DNA of 9,999 nt from Bacteroidales bacterium (GTDB lineage: Bacteria; Bacteroidota; Bacteroidia; Bacteroidales; Muribaculaceae), in the NCBI GenBank assembly GCA_004553095.1, contig SFMJ01000053.1, positions 1 through 9,999 on the forward strand, read 5' to 3'. A program made the position numbers and the translations under genes. Below the pieces are notes generated by a model, which searched no databases, was not told the DNA's origin, and saw nothing but the letters and a program-made list of their open reading frames with translations. Below are positions 1 through 6,925 of this stretch, piece by piece; positions within the stretch are counted from its first letter, which is position 1; every line of letters begins with the position of its first letter.

Positions 1-929
1 ATAGCGGTGATATTATCCTTGGCAGCAACAGCCTTGATTACCTTGGATGGAGAGATAGAACGATTGTCGATGATAGTTCCGGGGGCATCGGGTTGCATTG
101 TATTTAGGAGTCGCACAGGGATATTATTCTCCTTGGCGGGGAGGATGCAAGTTGGGTGCAAAATTTTGGCGCCGAAATAAGCGAGTTCGGCAGCCTCCTC
201 GAAAAGGAGATGATCGACGGGTCTTGTCTTATCGACGAAACGAGGGTCATTATTGTGCATACCATCGATATCGGTCCAGATTTGGACTTCCTCGGCGAGG
301 ATTGCAGCGCCGATAAGAGATGCGGTATAATCGCTGCCGCCACGTTGGAGATTGTCGATTTCGCCAAGATGATTTCGGCAGATAAAACCCTGAGTCAGAA
401 TGATCTGAGCATCGTCATTTGCTTCGATGAGGGGAGAGATATGATCGCGGAGATAGGGTAATTGGGGTTCGCCGTTGGCATCGATGCGCATAAACTCGAA
501 CGCATCGAGGAGCGCCACTTTCACGCCGATCGACTTGAGGAAGGCGGACATAAGGGAGGTAGACATCTTCTCGCCCTGCGCCACGATCACCTTCTCAGTC
601 GAGGCATCGGCAGCATCGATGAGCGAGCGGATAAGGGAGAGCGAGGCATCGACAGCCTTGCGAGCCTCCATTGCGAAAGACTCCGGGGACTCTGCGAAAA
701 GTAGGGCGATGACATCGGCATACTTGTCGACGAGCCTGTCGAGAGTCTCGGTGGCAGACTTTATATCATTACGAGAGAGGGAATTAGAGATTTCTACGAG
801 AGAATTGGTAGTGCCCGACATAGCAGAGAGGACCACCACATTGCGACCTCTCGCGGCAATGAGAGATGCAACATTCTTGATACGTTGAGCACTACCTACG
901 GAAGTGCCCCCAAACTTCAATACCTTCAT
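1..929 (-). CDS. lysC: Aspartate kinase (aspartokinase), partial at C-terminus
   Basis: Phosphorylates L-aspartate to 4-phospho-aspartate, the first step of lysine/diaminopimelate, threonine and methionine synthesis, in the cytoplasm. The gene begins at an ATG at 929-927 and runs off the left edge after 309 codons. Visible motifs are the N-terminal nucleotide-binding KFGGTSVG (residues 5-12), VLSAMSGTTNSL (33-44), QGEKMS (118-123), LQRGGSDYTASLIGA (194-208), WTDIDGMHNNDPR (218-230) and FGAKILHPT (252-260). The QRGGSDYT form, and SAMSGTTNSLVEIS near the N-terminus, fit the monofunctional Bacteroidetes LysC from memory and not the ThrA aspartokinase-homoserine dehydrogenase fusion. The amino-acid-kinase domain is essentially complete. 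A segment that looks like the start of the first ACT domain (about residue 299, IKAVAAKDNITA) is cut by the edge, so feedback type cannot be judged. It has its own promoter at 979-1010. A decarboxylase fusion or a lysA neighbour further left cannot be excluded. Confidence 0.95.
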   Translation of the reverse strand, partial: MKVLKFGGTSVGSAQRIKNVASLIAARGRNVVVLSAMSGTTNSLVEISNSLSRNDIKSATETLDRLVDKYADVIALLFAESPESFAMEARKAVDASLSLIRSLIDAADASTEKVIVAQGEKMSTSLMSAFLKSIGVKVALLDAFEFMRIDANGEPQLPYLRDHISPLIEANDDAQIILTQGFICRNHLGEIDNLQRGGSDYTASLIGAAILAEEVQIWTDIDGMHNNDPRFVDKTRPVDHLLFEEAAELAYFGAKILHPTCILPAKENNIPVRLLNTMQPDAPGTIIDNRSISPSKVIKAVAAKDNITA

Positions 930-978
930 GAGATAGGGGAATTGAGATTGATATAGGACAAAAGGGTAATTATAACTG

Positions 979-1010
979 CAAAATTAGCAAAAAAAAGGAA
1001 AAGAAACAAA
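979..1010 (-). promoter_or_regulatory. lysC promoter, Bacteroidetes type
   Basis: On the minus strand TTTG (1010-1007) is followed after exactly 20 bases by TAATTTTG (986-979), a perfect match to the Bacteroidetes consensus TTTG ... TAnnTTTG. Transcription would begin near 972, giving a leader of about 40 bases before the lysC ATG at 929. The bases just before the ATG are pyrimidine/A-rich without a Shine-Dalgarno sequence, as is usual in this phylum. Confidence 0.7.
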
Positions 1011-1043
1011 TTGTCAAGAAAAGAGAAGAAAATAAATGGAGCA

Positions 1044-1067
1044 CCCCCTTAATCCGGCGTAAGGGGG
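1044..1067 (-). terminator. Intrinsic terminator of the efflux operon
   Basis: Arms CCCCCTTA (1044-1051) and TAAGGGGG (1060-1067) form a perfect 8-bp stem with an 8-base loop, about 30 bases beyond the stop codon of the TolC-like gene. On the minus strand it is followed by a U-rich but broken tract (1043 down to about 1016). It sits between the end of the efflux operon and the lysC promoter, so it would insulate lysC from read-through. Confidence 0.5.
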
Positions 1068-1084
1068 CGTTCTAAGGGGGCGTT
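1060..1084. repeat. 12-bp tandem direct repeat duplicating one terminator arm
   Basis: TAAGGGGGCGTT occurs at 1060-1071 and again at 1073-1084, one base apart. The first copy is the right arm of the 1044-1067 hairpin and the second could pair with the same left arm (1044-1051). Two mutually exclusive stems are therefore possible in the operon's 3' end. Confidence 0.7.
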
Positions 1085-1095
1085 TCTTAAATCGT

Positions 1096-2517
1096 TCAAT
1101 TTATCTTACCGGTGGCTTTGAGGTAATCGAGCCAGCGGAGGTAATAATTTACTCGGGCGTCTACTTGGGTCTGTAGCGCCTGCTGCCAGAGTGTTTGCGC
1201 CTCGAGATGGTCGGAGAGAGGCTCCATGCCATTCTTATATTGCTGAGAACTGGCACGGAGGTTTTCCTCCGCCGAAGCGACAGAAGAATCGGCGAGGTCA
1301 CGCTCGAGTTGCGCCTCATCGAGATTATTGAAAGAACGCGACAAATCGAGCATTAGTTTCTCGTTGGTATCTTCAGTTTGAGCCACAGTCATGGCATACT
1401 CCTCCTTGGCGGCTTTAAGTTTATTGTAATCCTTACCGAAATTAAAGATTGGGATCGAGACATTGACACCGAGGAGGAAATTCCAGTTATGGCATACCTT
1501 AATGCCATTTAGGGTCACGCCGTTGATATAGCCATACTGCGCCATCAGGCCCACTTGCGGCAGGAGTTCGCTACGCGCCATATTGATCTTCTTGCGGGCG
1601 ATTTCCCCCTTCTGCTCGAGGAGGATATACTCCGGGCGCAGAGTTATGGATGCATTTTCGGTCGAAGCGATGTCGGGCTGAGGGAGGTTGCCATCGATGG
1701 TGAGTTGGTCGGTAAGAGGGCGACCGATATAATGGCAGAGATTCATCGTGGCGAGACGGTGAGCATTTTGGGCACGTCTCAGGGCGAGTTCGCTCTCATT
1801 GATTTTGACCTTCACCTTAAGGATATCATTTTTCGACTTCAGTCCATGCTTAGCAGCGCTTTCGACATTGCGGAGGAGTTCGCCGAGGAGATTATGATAA
1901 GACTGCGCCACCTTTATATACTCAGCGGCACGGACGACATCAGCGAAAGCCTTGGAAGTTTCGACGATAATCTCCGACTGCGAAAGGCGTTTCGACTGTC
2001 GAGCCATCTCGACGCCGAGTTTAGACATCTCATAACCGGACTTGATCTTACCCCCCATGAAGATGGGTTGTTCGAGTTTAAGAGCGGCGCCATATATCCA
2101 ATCGAAATCGACATTAAGGTCGAGGTTAGGGAAGTAAGCACCCTGTCCGGTAGGGTTGCCATCAGCTCCGATGACGGGGAGGAGTTGAGGGGCGGTGGAT
2201 AGACCGAGGCTACCGGTGGAATAAAAGGCATTACCATCGATAGAGAACGAGGGGAAGAACAGGGCCTTGGCGCTGCGTTGGTTCAAGATGGCGGCATTGA
2301 TCTGATGGTCAGCGGCGACGACACGCTGATTGTTTTGACACGCCAAAGAGACACACTGCTCGATGGATAGGGGTGTGACATCGGCTGAAGAGACGGGTTC
2401 AGCCACCCGAGACTCAGACTGCGCCAAGGCGGTCGTCGGCACGAGAAGGAGAGAAGAGAGAGCGAGGGCTGAGCATAGAGGCCCGAAGAGAGACGATATA
2501 ATAGGGAGTGTTTTCAT
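1096..2517 (-). CDS. TolC-family outer-membrane efflux channel
   Basis: Outer-membrane/periplasmic channel of a tripartite RND exporter. It is read as 473 residues. The N-terminus has a signal peptide (hydrophobic stretch about residues 6-27, predicted cleavage after ALA at 30-32, before Gln33). The mature part shows the two-fold internal repeat typical of the family: the first half has LSIEQCVSLACQNN (50-63) and LEQPIFMGGK (148-157) followed by long alanine/lysine-rich helices, and the second half repeats this around LLPQVGLMAQYG (318-329) and VSIPIFNFGK (353-362), ending with a helical hairpin. Length is normal for the family. The ATG at 2517-2515 overlaps the pump's TGA by one base (TGATG). 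A GTG three bases upstream would give one extra residue but is less likely. It is third in the efflux operon and followed by a hairpin at 1044-1067. No lipobox is visible, unlike some relatives. The exported substrate cannot be read from the sequence. Confidence 0.93.
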   Translation of the reverse strand: MKTLPIISSLFGPLCSALALSSLLLVPTTALAQSESRVAEPVSSADVTPLSIEQCVSLACQNNQRVVAADHQINAAILNQRSAKALFFPSFSIDGNAFYSTGSLGLSTAPQLLPVIGADGNPTGQGAYFPNLDLNVDFDWIYGAALKLEQPIFMGGKIKSGYEMSKLGVEMARQSKRLSQSEIIVETSKAFADVVRAAEYIKVAQSYHNLLGELLRNVESAAKHGLKSKNDILKVKVKINESELALRRAQNAHRLATMNLCHYIGRPLTDQLTIDGNLPQPDIASTENASITLRPEYILLEQKGEIARKKINMARSELLPQVGLMAQYGYINGVTLNGIKVCHNWNFLLGVNVSIPIFNFGKDYNKLKAAKEEYAMTVAQTEDTNEKLMLDLSRSFNNLDEAQLERDLADSSVASAEENLRASSQQYKNGMEPLSDHLEAQTLWQQALQTQVDARVNYYLRWLDYLKATGKIN

Positions 2518-5500
2518 CACGACTTTATTTTAAAGAAGAGTGCGTAGAGCACCGGAACAAAGAAGAGAGTAGCGACAGTGGAGAATAGGAGGCCACCCAT
2601 GATAGTTGCAGCCATCGAACCGAACATAGCGTCGCTCAGGAGAGGGATCATACCGAGGATGGTAGTGAGCGAAGCCATCACTACGGGGCGAAGGCGAGAC
2701 TCCGAGCTGGAGATTAGCGCCTCTGCGGCAGGTCGACCGGCAGCGATCTGCTCATTGATTTCATCCATGAGGACGATGCAATTCTTCATCATCATACCGA
2801 CGAGACCGAGAGCACCGACGATGGCGCAGAAAGTGAATGTCTTGCCGCTGATGAGCATAGCCGCCACGATGCCAATGGCGAGGAGCGGGATGCAGCAGAT
2901 GATGATCAGAGGCTTTCGATAATCCTTGAAGAGCATAATCAGAATGGCGAGTATCAGCACGATGCCGATAGGGATATTCTGGAAAAGATATTTCATAGTC
3001 TGAGAGGAGGCATCCCTTTCACCTTTCCATTGTAGGGAGTATCCGGCGGGGAGAGGTATGCTTTCGATCTTCTTAGCGATGGAAGCTCTTGCCTTTTCGG
3101 TTTCAACTCCGGGAGCGGGGGAGCACATCACGTTTTGGGCACGTTGGCCATTATAACGAGGCACGACGGGGTCTTCCCATCTAAGAGAGACACCCTTACC
3201 GATCTGAGTGAGAGGAGTAGTGGAAAGCATTGACTCGATCATCTCCTCACGGTCGAACGATCCGGCTTTGAGTTTGATAAGATTGTCGTTGGTAAGGAGG
3301 GAACTGAAATTGGGGAGAGTTGAGAAAAGGGGCACATTCTCGAGGTTGTCAATTTTCTTATCGACATCGTCGGCACACTTGAGATAGATAGTATTCTTAT
3401 GAATGCCGGTATAGAACTCGCCGACAGGGATACCGTCGGTGGCAGAGAGCATAGATATAGAGACATCCTGACGAGAGAGTCCTGAACGGCGCGCGGAAGG
3501 CTGGTCATAATCGACGCTCAGCATGGGCACTGAAGGCTCCCAGTCGGTGGTAACGAGGCATACATTGGGGTTTTGACGCATGATGTTTGCGGCAGAATCA
3601 GCCAGGGCATGGAGCACAGCAGGGTCGGGGCCGGTGAAGAGCGCCTCGATAGGATACTTCTTATACATGATGTTATAACGCTTCAGCTTGACGTAAGCAT
3701 TGGGATAGCGCTTGAGGAGTTCTGCTTGGATTTCATCGAGATTCTTTTCGAGGTCCTTGGCAGACTTAAAGTCGATGATAAGTTCGCCGTAAGAGAGGGA
3801 GGGGGTGGCGATGCTACGCACGAGGTTATAACGCGCCGGAGTACCTCCGACAGAGGTAACGACATTAGTGATCTCGGGGCGACTCTGGAGATACTTCTTA
3901 ATCTCGAGGAGATCGGCAGCGACGCGAGTCGAGTTGGTTCCCTCGGGGAGTTTATACTCCATATAAAGTTGGTCGTAGACCATATCGGGGAAGAAACCAT
4001 GGTGCATATACTTATATCCCCAAGCACTGAGGAGCACGAGGATAAGAGCGACAGCCACTGAAGCGATGCGATGATGAAGAGCGAAAGAAAGCGACTTACG
4101 GAGGAAACGATACACCGGTCCGGAATAAGGATCACGGTCGGGGTTCTTGGAGGCCTTGACTTTGAGCCAATTATTAGCCATAAGAGGGACATGGACCAGA
4201 GCGAGAATCCAGCTGAGGAGGAGAGATACAGCCAGGACGATGAAGAGGTCACGGACATAAACGCCGGCAGTATCGGGGGAAAGGAAGACGGGGAGGAAAG
4301 CGAGGATTGCAATCAAGGTAGCACCCAGCAGAGGCATTGCCGTTTTCTTGCCGATGGCGGTAAGAGCCTCAGACCGTGGTTTGCCGGCGGCGAGGTCAAC
4401 GAGGATACCATCGATTATGACTATGGCATTATCGACGAGCATACCCATAGCGAGGATGAACGAAGCCAATGACACACGTTGCATAGAGCCATCGAGGAGA
4501 CCAAGCACGAGGAAAGTACCGACCACAATAACAACGAGGCTGATGCCGATGATCATACCGCTACGAAGCCCCATCACGAGCATGAGGATAGCGACGACGA
4601 TAGCCACAGACTCAATAAGATTAATAAAGAATGTTGAGAGGGCGTCGGTGACACGTTCCGGCTGATAGAAAACGCGATGACACTCGATGCCGGCGGGGAA
4701 GAAATCATGTTTGAGCTCGGCGAGGCGCTGTTCGACCTGCTTACCGACCTTGACGATATCTGTGCCGGAGGCGGCAGCGACAGCGATGCCGAGGGCATGC
4801 TGATCGTTATATGCGAGTGAATTGCGCACCGGAGTGGCATAATCTTCGGTAACGTTGGCAATATCATCGAGGCGTAGTTGATCCTCCTCATGACCTTGGA
4901 TAATCATGTTTCGTATCTGTTCGACCTGTTGGAACTTATCGTCGACAGTGACACGCACACGGTGGTCGCCATTGTCGTAATAACCGGAGTAATAGATGCC
5001 GTTCTGTCCTTGGAGTGTAGCCAGGACTTCGGCGGCAGATACGCCGAGGGTAGCCATACGCTGAGAGAGGAGTTCGATATTGATGCACTCCTGACGCTGG
5101 CCATATATGGCAACACGACCCACATCGGGGATGTTGGTAAGTTCGCGTTGCACGAGGCGGGCATAGTCGGTGAGTTCCTTCTCATCGACGCCGTCGCCGG
5201 CGAGGGCATAGAACATACCATACACCAGACCGAAGTCATCTTGCACCTGGACGGTAGTGCCGGAGGGGAGAGCGGCTTCGGCATCGTTGACCTTACGGCG
5301 GAGTTTATCCCAACACTGTTCGATCTCATCGTCGGGAGTGGTGCGTTTCATTTCGACCTGTATTATAGCCAGGTCATTATATGACCAGCTGGTGACGTAA
5401 TCGACTTCGCCGATGGTGCGAATATTCTTCTCGAGGGGTTCGGTGACTTCCATTTCCATTTCGTGGGCGGAAGCCCCGGGGCGCACAGCCACCACCATAG

Positions 5501-5636
5501 CCATCTTCACCTTGATCTCGGGGTCTTCGAGTTTGCTCATATCGTAGGCGTAATAAAGCCCGCCGACAATCAAGACCGCGAGTAGGAAATAGACTAACTT
5601 CTTATTATTAAAAGCCCACTTACCGAAATCGATCAT
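2517..5636 (-). CDS. RND efflux transporter permease (AcrB/HAE1-like), inner membrane
   Basis: Proton-driven inner-membrane pump of the tripartite exporter. At 1039 residues it has the usual RND length and two-fold plan: TM1 (about 13-31), a large periplasmic porter loop (32-335), TM2-TM6 (about 338-488), TM7 (522-541), a second periplasmic loop (545-880) and TM8-TM12 (887-1036). The KLEDPE motif after TM1 (35-40) is common in the Bacteroidetes HAE branch. Proton-relay residues: TM4 has GMLVDNAIVIIDG (398-410), with Asp402 matching AcrB Asp407 and Asn403 in place of Asp408. TM10 has MMMKNCIVLMDEI (948-960), with Lys951 matching Lys940. ESRLRPVVM (979-987) carries the arginine matching Arg971. 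Heavy-metal (CusA) signatures were not seen, so a hydrophobic/amphiphilic drug-like substrate is more likely, but this is inference. The start ATG (5636) overlaps the adaptor's stop by 4 bases (ATGA) and its own stop overlaps the TolC-like start, so the three are probably translationally coupled. Confidence 0.96.
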   Translation of the reverse strand: MIDFGKWAFNNKKLVYFLLAVLIVGGLYYAYDMSKLEDPEIKVKMAMVVAVRPGASAHEMEMEVTEPLEKNIRTIGEVDYVTSWSYNDLAIIQVEMKRTTPDDEIEQCWDKLRRKVNDAEAALPSGTTVQVQDDFGLVYGMFYALAGDGVDEKELTDYARLVQRELTNIPDVGRVAIYGQRQECINIELLSQRMATLGVSAAEVLATLQGQNGIYYSGYYDNGDHRVRVTVDDKFQQVEQIRNMIIQGHEEDQLRLDDIANVTEDYATPVRNSLAYNDQHALGIAVAAASGTDIVKVGKQVEQRLAELKHDFFPAGIECHRVFYQPERVTDALSTFFINLIESVAIVVAILMLVMGLRSGMIIGISLVVIVVGTFLVLGLLDGSMQRVSLASFILAMGMLVDNAIVIIDGILVDLAAGKPRSEALTAIGKKTAMPLLGATLIAILAFLPVFLSPDTAGVYVRDLFIVLAVSLLLSWILALVHVPLMANNWLKVKASKNPDRDPYSGPVYRFLRKSLSFALHHRIASVAVALILVLLSAWGYKYMHHGFFPDMVYDQLYMEYKLPEGTNSTRVAADLLEIKKYLQSRPEITNVVTSVGGTPARYNLVRSIATPSLSYGELIIDFKSAKDLEKNLDEIQAELLKRYPNAYVKLKRYNIMYKKYPIEALFTGPDPAVLHALADSAANIMRQNPNVCLVTTDWEPSVPMLSVDYDQPSARRSGLSRQDVSISMLSATDGIPVGEFYTGIHKNTIYLKCADDVDKKIDNLENVPLFSTLPNFSSLLTNDNLIKLKAGSFDREEMIESMLSTTPLTQIGKGVSLRWEDPVVPRYNGQRAQNVMCSPAPGVETEKARASIAKKIESIPLPAGYSLQWKGERDASSQTMKYLFQNIPIGIVLILAILIMLFKDYRKPLIIICCIPLLAIGIVAAMLISGKTFTFCAIVGALGLVGMMMKNCIVLMDEINEQIAAGRPAAEALISSSESRLRPVVMASLTTILGMIPLLSDAMFGSMAATIMGGLLFSTVATLFFVPVLYALFFKIKS

Positions 5637-6706
5637 AGCAAATTACCGGGATTAGTATTAGACTTAGGGTCAAGAGGATGTACCTTCTGATGGTCGGAGA
5701 GTTTGTGGACGCCATCGAGCACGACCTGTTCGCCACCTTGGAGTCCGGCGCTTATCACGACATTTCCGTTGGAATGGAGTTGGTCGGCAGAGACTTCGCG
5801 TCGCGAGATGGTGGACGACTTCTTGTCGAAGATCCAGACGAAAGCCTTTCCCGACTTATATAGGATGGCGGAAGATGGGATCTCGACGTGGCTATCGGCA
5901 TTAGGATCTTGGGAGAGCATTGTAACCATGGCTGTCATGCCTGGAGCCGGGCGGGGGTTAAGCCCCCCGGGGATGGCGAGGCGCATAGTGAAGAGTTGGT
6001 TGGCATTAGCCTTGGGAGAGACGCTGAGTGGAGTCAGCGACACCTTTTGGTCGGGCAAGAAATCGAACGCCGCGGAGAAAGAGGCATTGCTGTTACGCTC
6101 GACATTGAGAGAGGCGGGGATGTTAATTTCTATCTCGAGTTGTCCCTCCGAGATGAGGGAAAGGACAGGCATACCTGCACCGATGACCGTCGGGGGATCG
6201 AAGAAACGTTTCTGGACGCGGCCATTGAATGGGGCATATATGCGAGTATCGGCGAGTTGGTTGCGCGCATTGTCATATTTAGCAGTGATCTGCCGGAGGC
6301 CATAACGCGCCTTGTCGTAGGCATCGGCAGTGGCTACGCTATCTCCATAAAGGGCGATGACCCTCTCCGCCTCAGCTTTGACTTTTAGATATTCGGCATA
6401 AGTGGCGTCATACTGCACTTGATAGTCACGAGGGTCGATCTGAGCGATGACCTGCCCTTTGCGGACATAATCACCCTCATTGACAAATATTCGGGATATA
6501 GAGCCGCTCACTTTGAAAGCCATGTTGACCTCCTCGGCGGCCTTGACTCTACCGGGGAACTCTCGGCGAGAAGCGTTGCCGGCATCCTCGACGGTGAAAA
6601 GACGTACGTTGACCGGATCAGATTGCTCCTTCTTATTTCCTCCACAAGAGGAGAGTGTGAGCAACATCATGATCGAAAACAGTGATAATAAATAGGATCT
6701 ATTCAT
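5633..6706 (-). CDS. RND efflux periplasmic adaptor (HlyD/AcrA family), lipoprotein
   Basis: Membrane-fusion adaptor bridging the RND pump and the TolC-like channel, anchored by lipid and facing the periplasm. I read it as 357 residues from the ATG at 6706. The N-terminus has a lipoprotein signal (hydrophobic 5-18, lipobox LSSC, Cys21 followed by GGNKKEQ). Then come the first half of the lipoyl-like domain (VSGSISRIFVNEGD, 67-80, and GQVIAQID, 84-91), a short alpha-hairpin (about 94-154), the second lipoyl half (TRIYAPFNGRVQKRF, 154-168), a beta-barrel domain (about 189-269) and a membrane-proximal domain (about 272-334). The frame stays open to a TTG at 6739, adding 11 residues, but that codon overlaps the -7 promoter element at 6737-6744 and would give a poorer signal peptide, so ATG 6706 is preferred. 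First gene of the efflux operon. Its stop overlaps the pump start by 4 bases. Confidence 0.94.
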   Translation of the reverse strand: MNRSYLLSLFSIMMLLTLSSCGGNKKEQSDPVNVRLFTVEDAGNASRREFPGRVKAAEEVNMAFKVSGSISRIFVNEGDYVRKGQVIAQIDPRDYQVQYDATYAEYLKVKAEAERVIALYGDSVATADAYDKARYGLRQITAKYDNARNQLADTRIYAPFNGRVQKRFFDPPTVIGAGMPVLSLISEGQLEIEINIPASLNVERNSNASFSAAFDFLPDQKVSLTPLSVSPKANANQLFTMRLAIPGGLNPRPAPGMTAMVTMLSQDPNADSHVEIPSSAILYKSGKAFVWIFDKKSSTISRREVSADQLHSNGNVVISAGLQGGEQVVLDGVHKLSDHQKVHPLDPKSNTNPGNLL

Positions 6707-6736
6707 CTCAGAAAATGACGATTTAAAATTATGATA

Positions 6737-6765
6737 CAAAGGTATTCCATAATCGTGTAAACAAA
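6737..6765 (-). promoter_or_regulatory. Promoter of the efflux operon
   Basis: On the minus strand TACCTTTG (6744-6737) matches the TAnnTTTG -7 element exactly. A TTTTTG run whose last four bases lie at 6765-6762 supplies a -33 element, but with a 17-base gap, shorter than the 20 seen for lysC. A suboptimal gap would fit a promoter that depends on an activator. The start point would be near 6731, leaving a leader of about 25 bases before the adaptor ATG at 6706. Confidence 0.55.
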
Positions 6766-6768
6766 AAG

Positions 6769-6784
6769 GTCAAAAATGAGTCAA
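6769..6784 (-). promoter_or_regulatory. Candidate activator site: TTGAC direct repeat
   Basis: Read on the minus strand, TTGAC occurs at 6784-6780 and again at 6773-6769, 11 bases apart, i.e. about one helical turn. It lies immediately upstream of the -33 element of the efflux promoter. AraC-family activators typically bind direct half-sites one turn apart at this position. Binding by the regulator at 6926-7759 is inference. Confidence 0.35.
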
Positions 6785-6794
6785 CATTGTATGA

Positions 6795-6848
6795 TTTGTT
6801 TGATTATCGGATAAATTGAGGTGAAGTTTACTGTGTTTTTGTTTGATT
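6795..6848 (+). repeat. Pair of 11-bp direct repeats, candidate regulator operator
   Basis: TTTGTTTGATT is present at 6795-6805 and again at 6838-6848, 43 bases start to start (about four helical turns). Similarity continues loosely, as both copies are followed within 3-6 bases by ATAAA. The second copy overlaps the -33 region of the regulator's own promoter, which would suit autoregulation. The first lies between the two promoters. The region is A/T-rich, so chance is possible, but 11 identical bases in 219 is notable. Confidence 0.4.
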
Positions 6849-6870
6849 TTATAAAATTATATTATATTTG
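6838..6870 (+). promoter_or_regulatory. Promoter of the AraC-family gene
   Basis: TATATTTG at 6863-6870 matches TAnnTTTG, with TTTG at 6838-6841 (21-base gap; a second TTTG at 6842-6845 gives 17). The start point would be near 6876, leaving a leader of about 50 bases before the ATG at 6926. It is divergent from the efflux promoter, with the two -33 elements about 70 bases apart. Confidence 0.6.
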
Positions 6871-6925
6871 TAACAAAAATTCATAGCGCGTTGTTGTCAG
6901 CGTGTTAATAAAAAAGTGAAGTATC

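Noticed and set aside
475..888. 137-residue plus-strand frame opposite lysC
   Set aside because: lysC on the minus strand accounts for the whole stretch with textbook aspartokinase motifs; the plus-strand product has no recognisable features.
930..978. Possible riboswitch or attenuator leader for lysC
   Set aside because: The leader is only about 40 bases, A/T-rich and without a hairpin; too short for a lysine riboswitch or a leader peptide with attenuator.
1555..2202. 215-residue plus-strand open frame inside the TolC-like gene
   Set aside because: It is antisense to a gene with a clear family match, has no promoter or signal, and its composition mirrors codon bias of the true frame. Shadow frame.
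3573..4312. Long overlapping open frames on both strands inside the RND pump (3573-4061 plus, 3683-4312 minus)
   Set aside because: The pump reading frame is continuous and carries conserved motifs across this stretch; the others are Ser/Pro-rich or Glu/Asp-rich shadow translations.
6707..6739. TTG start adding 11 residues to the efflux adaptor
   Set aside because: The TTG lies in the -7 promoter element and the extension precedes a complete lipoprotein signal beginning at ATG 6706.
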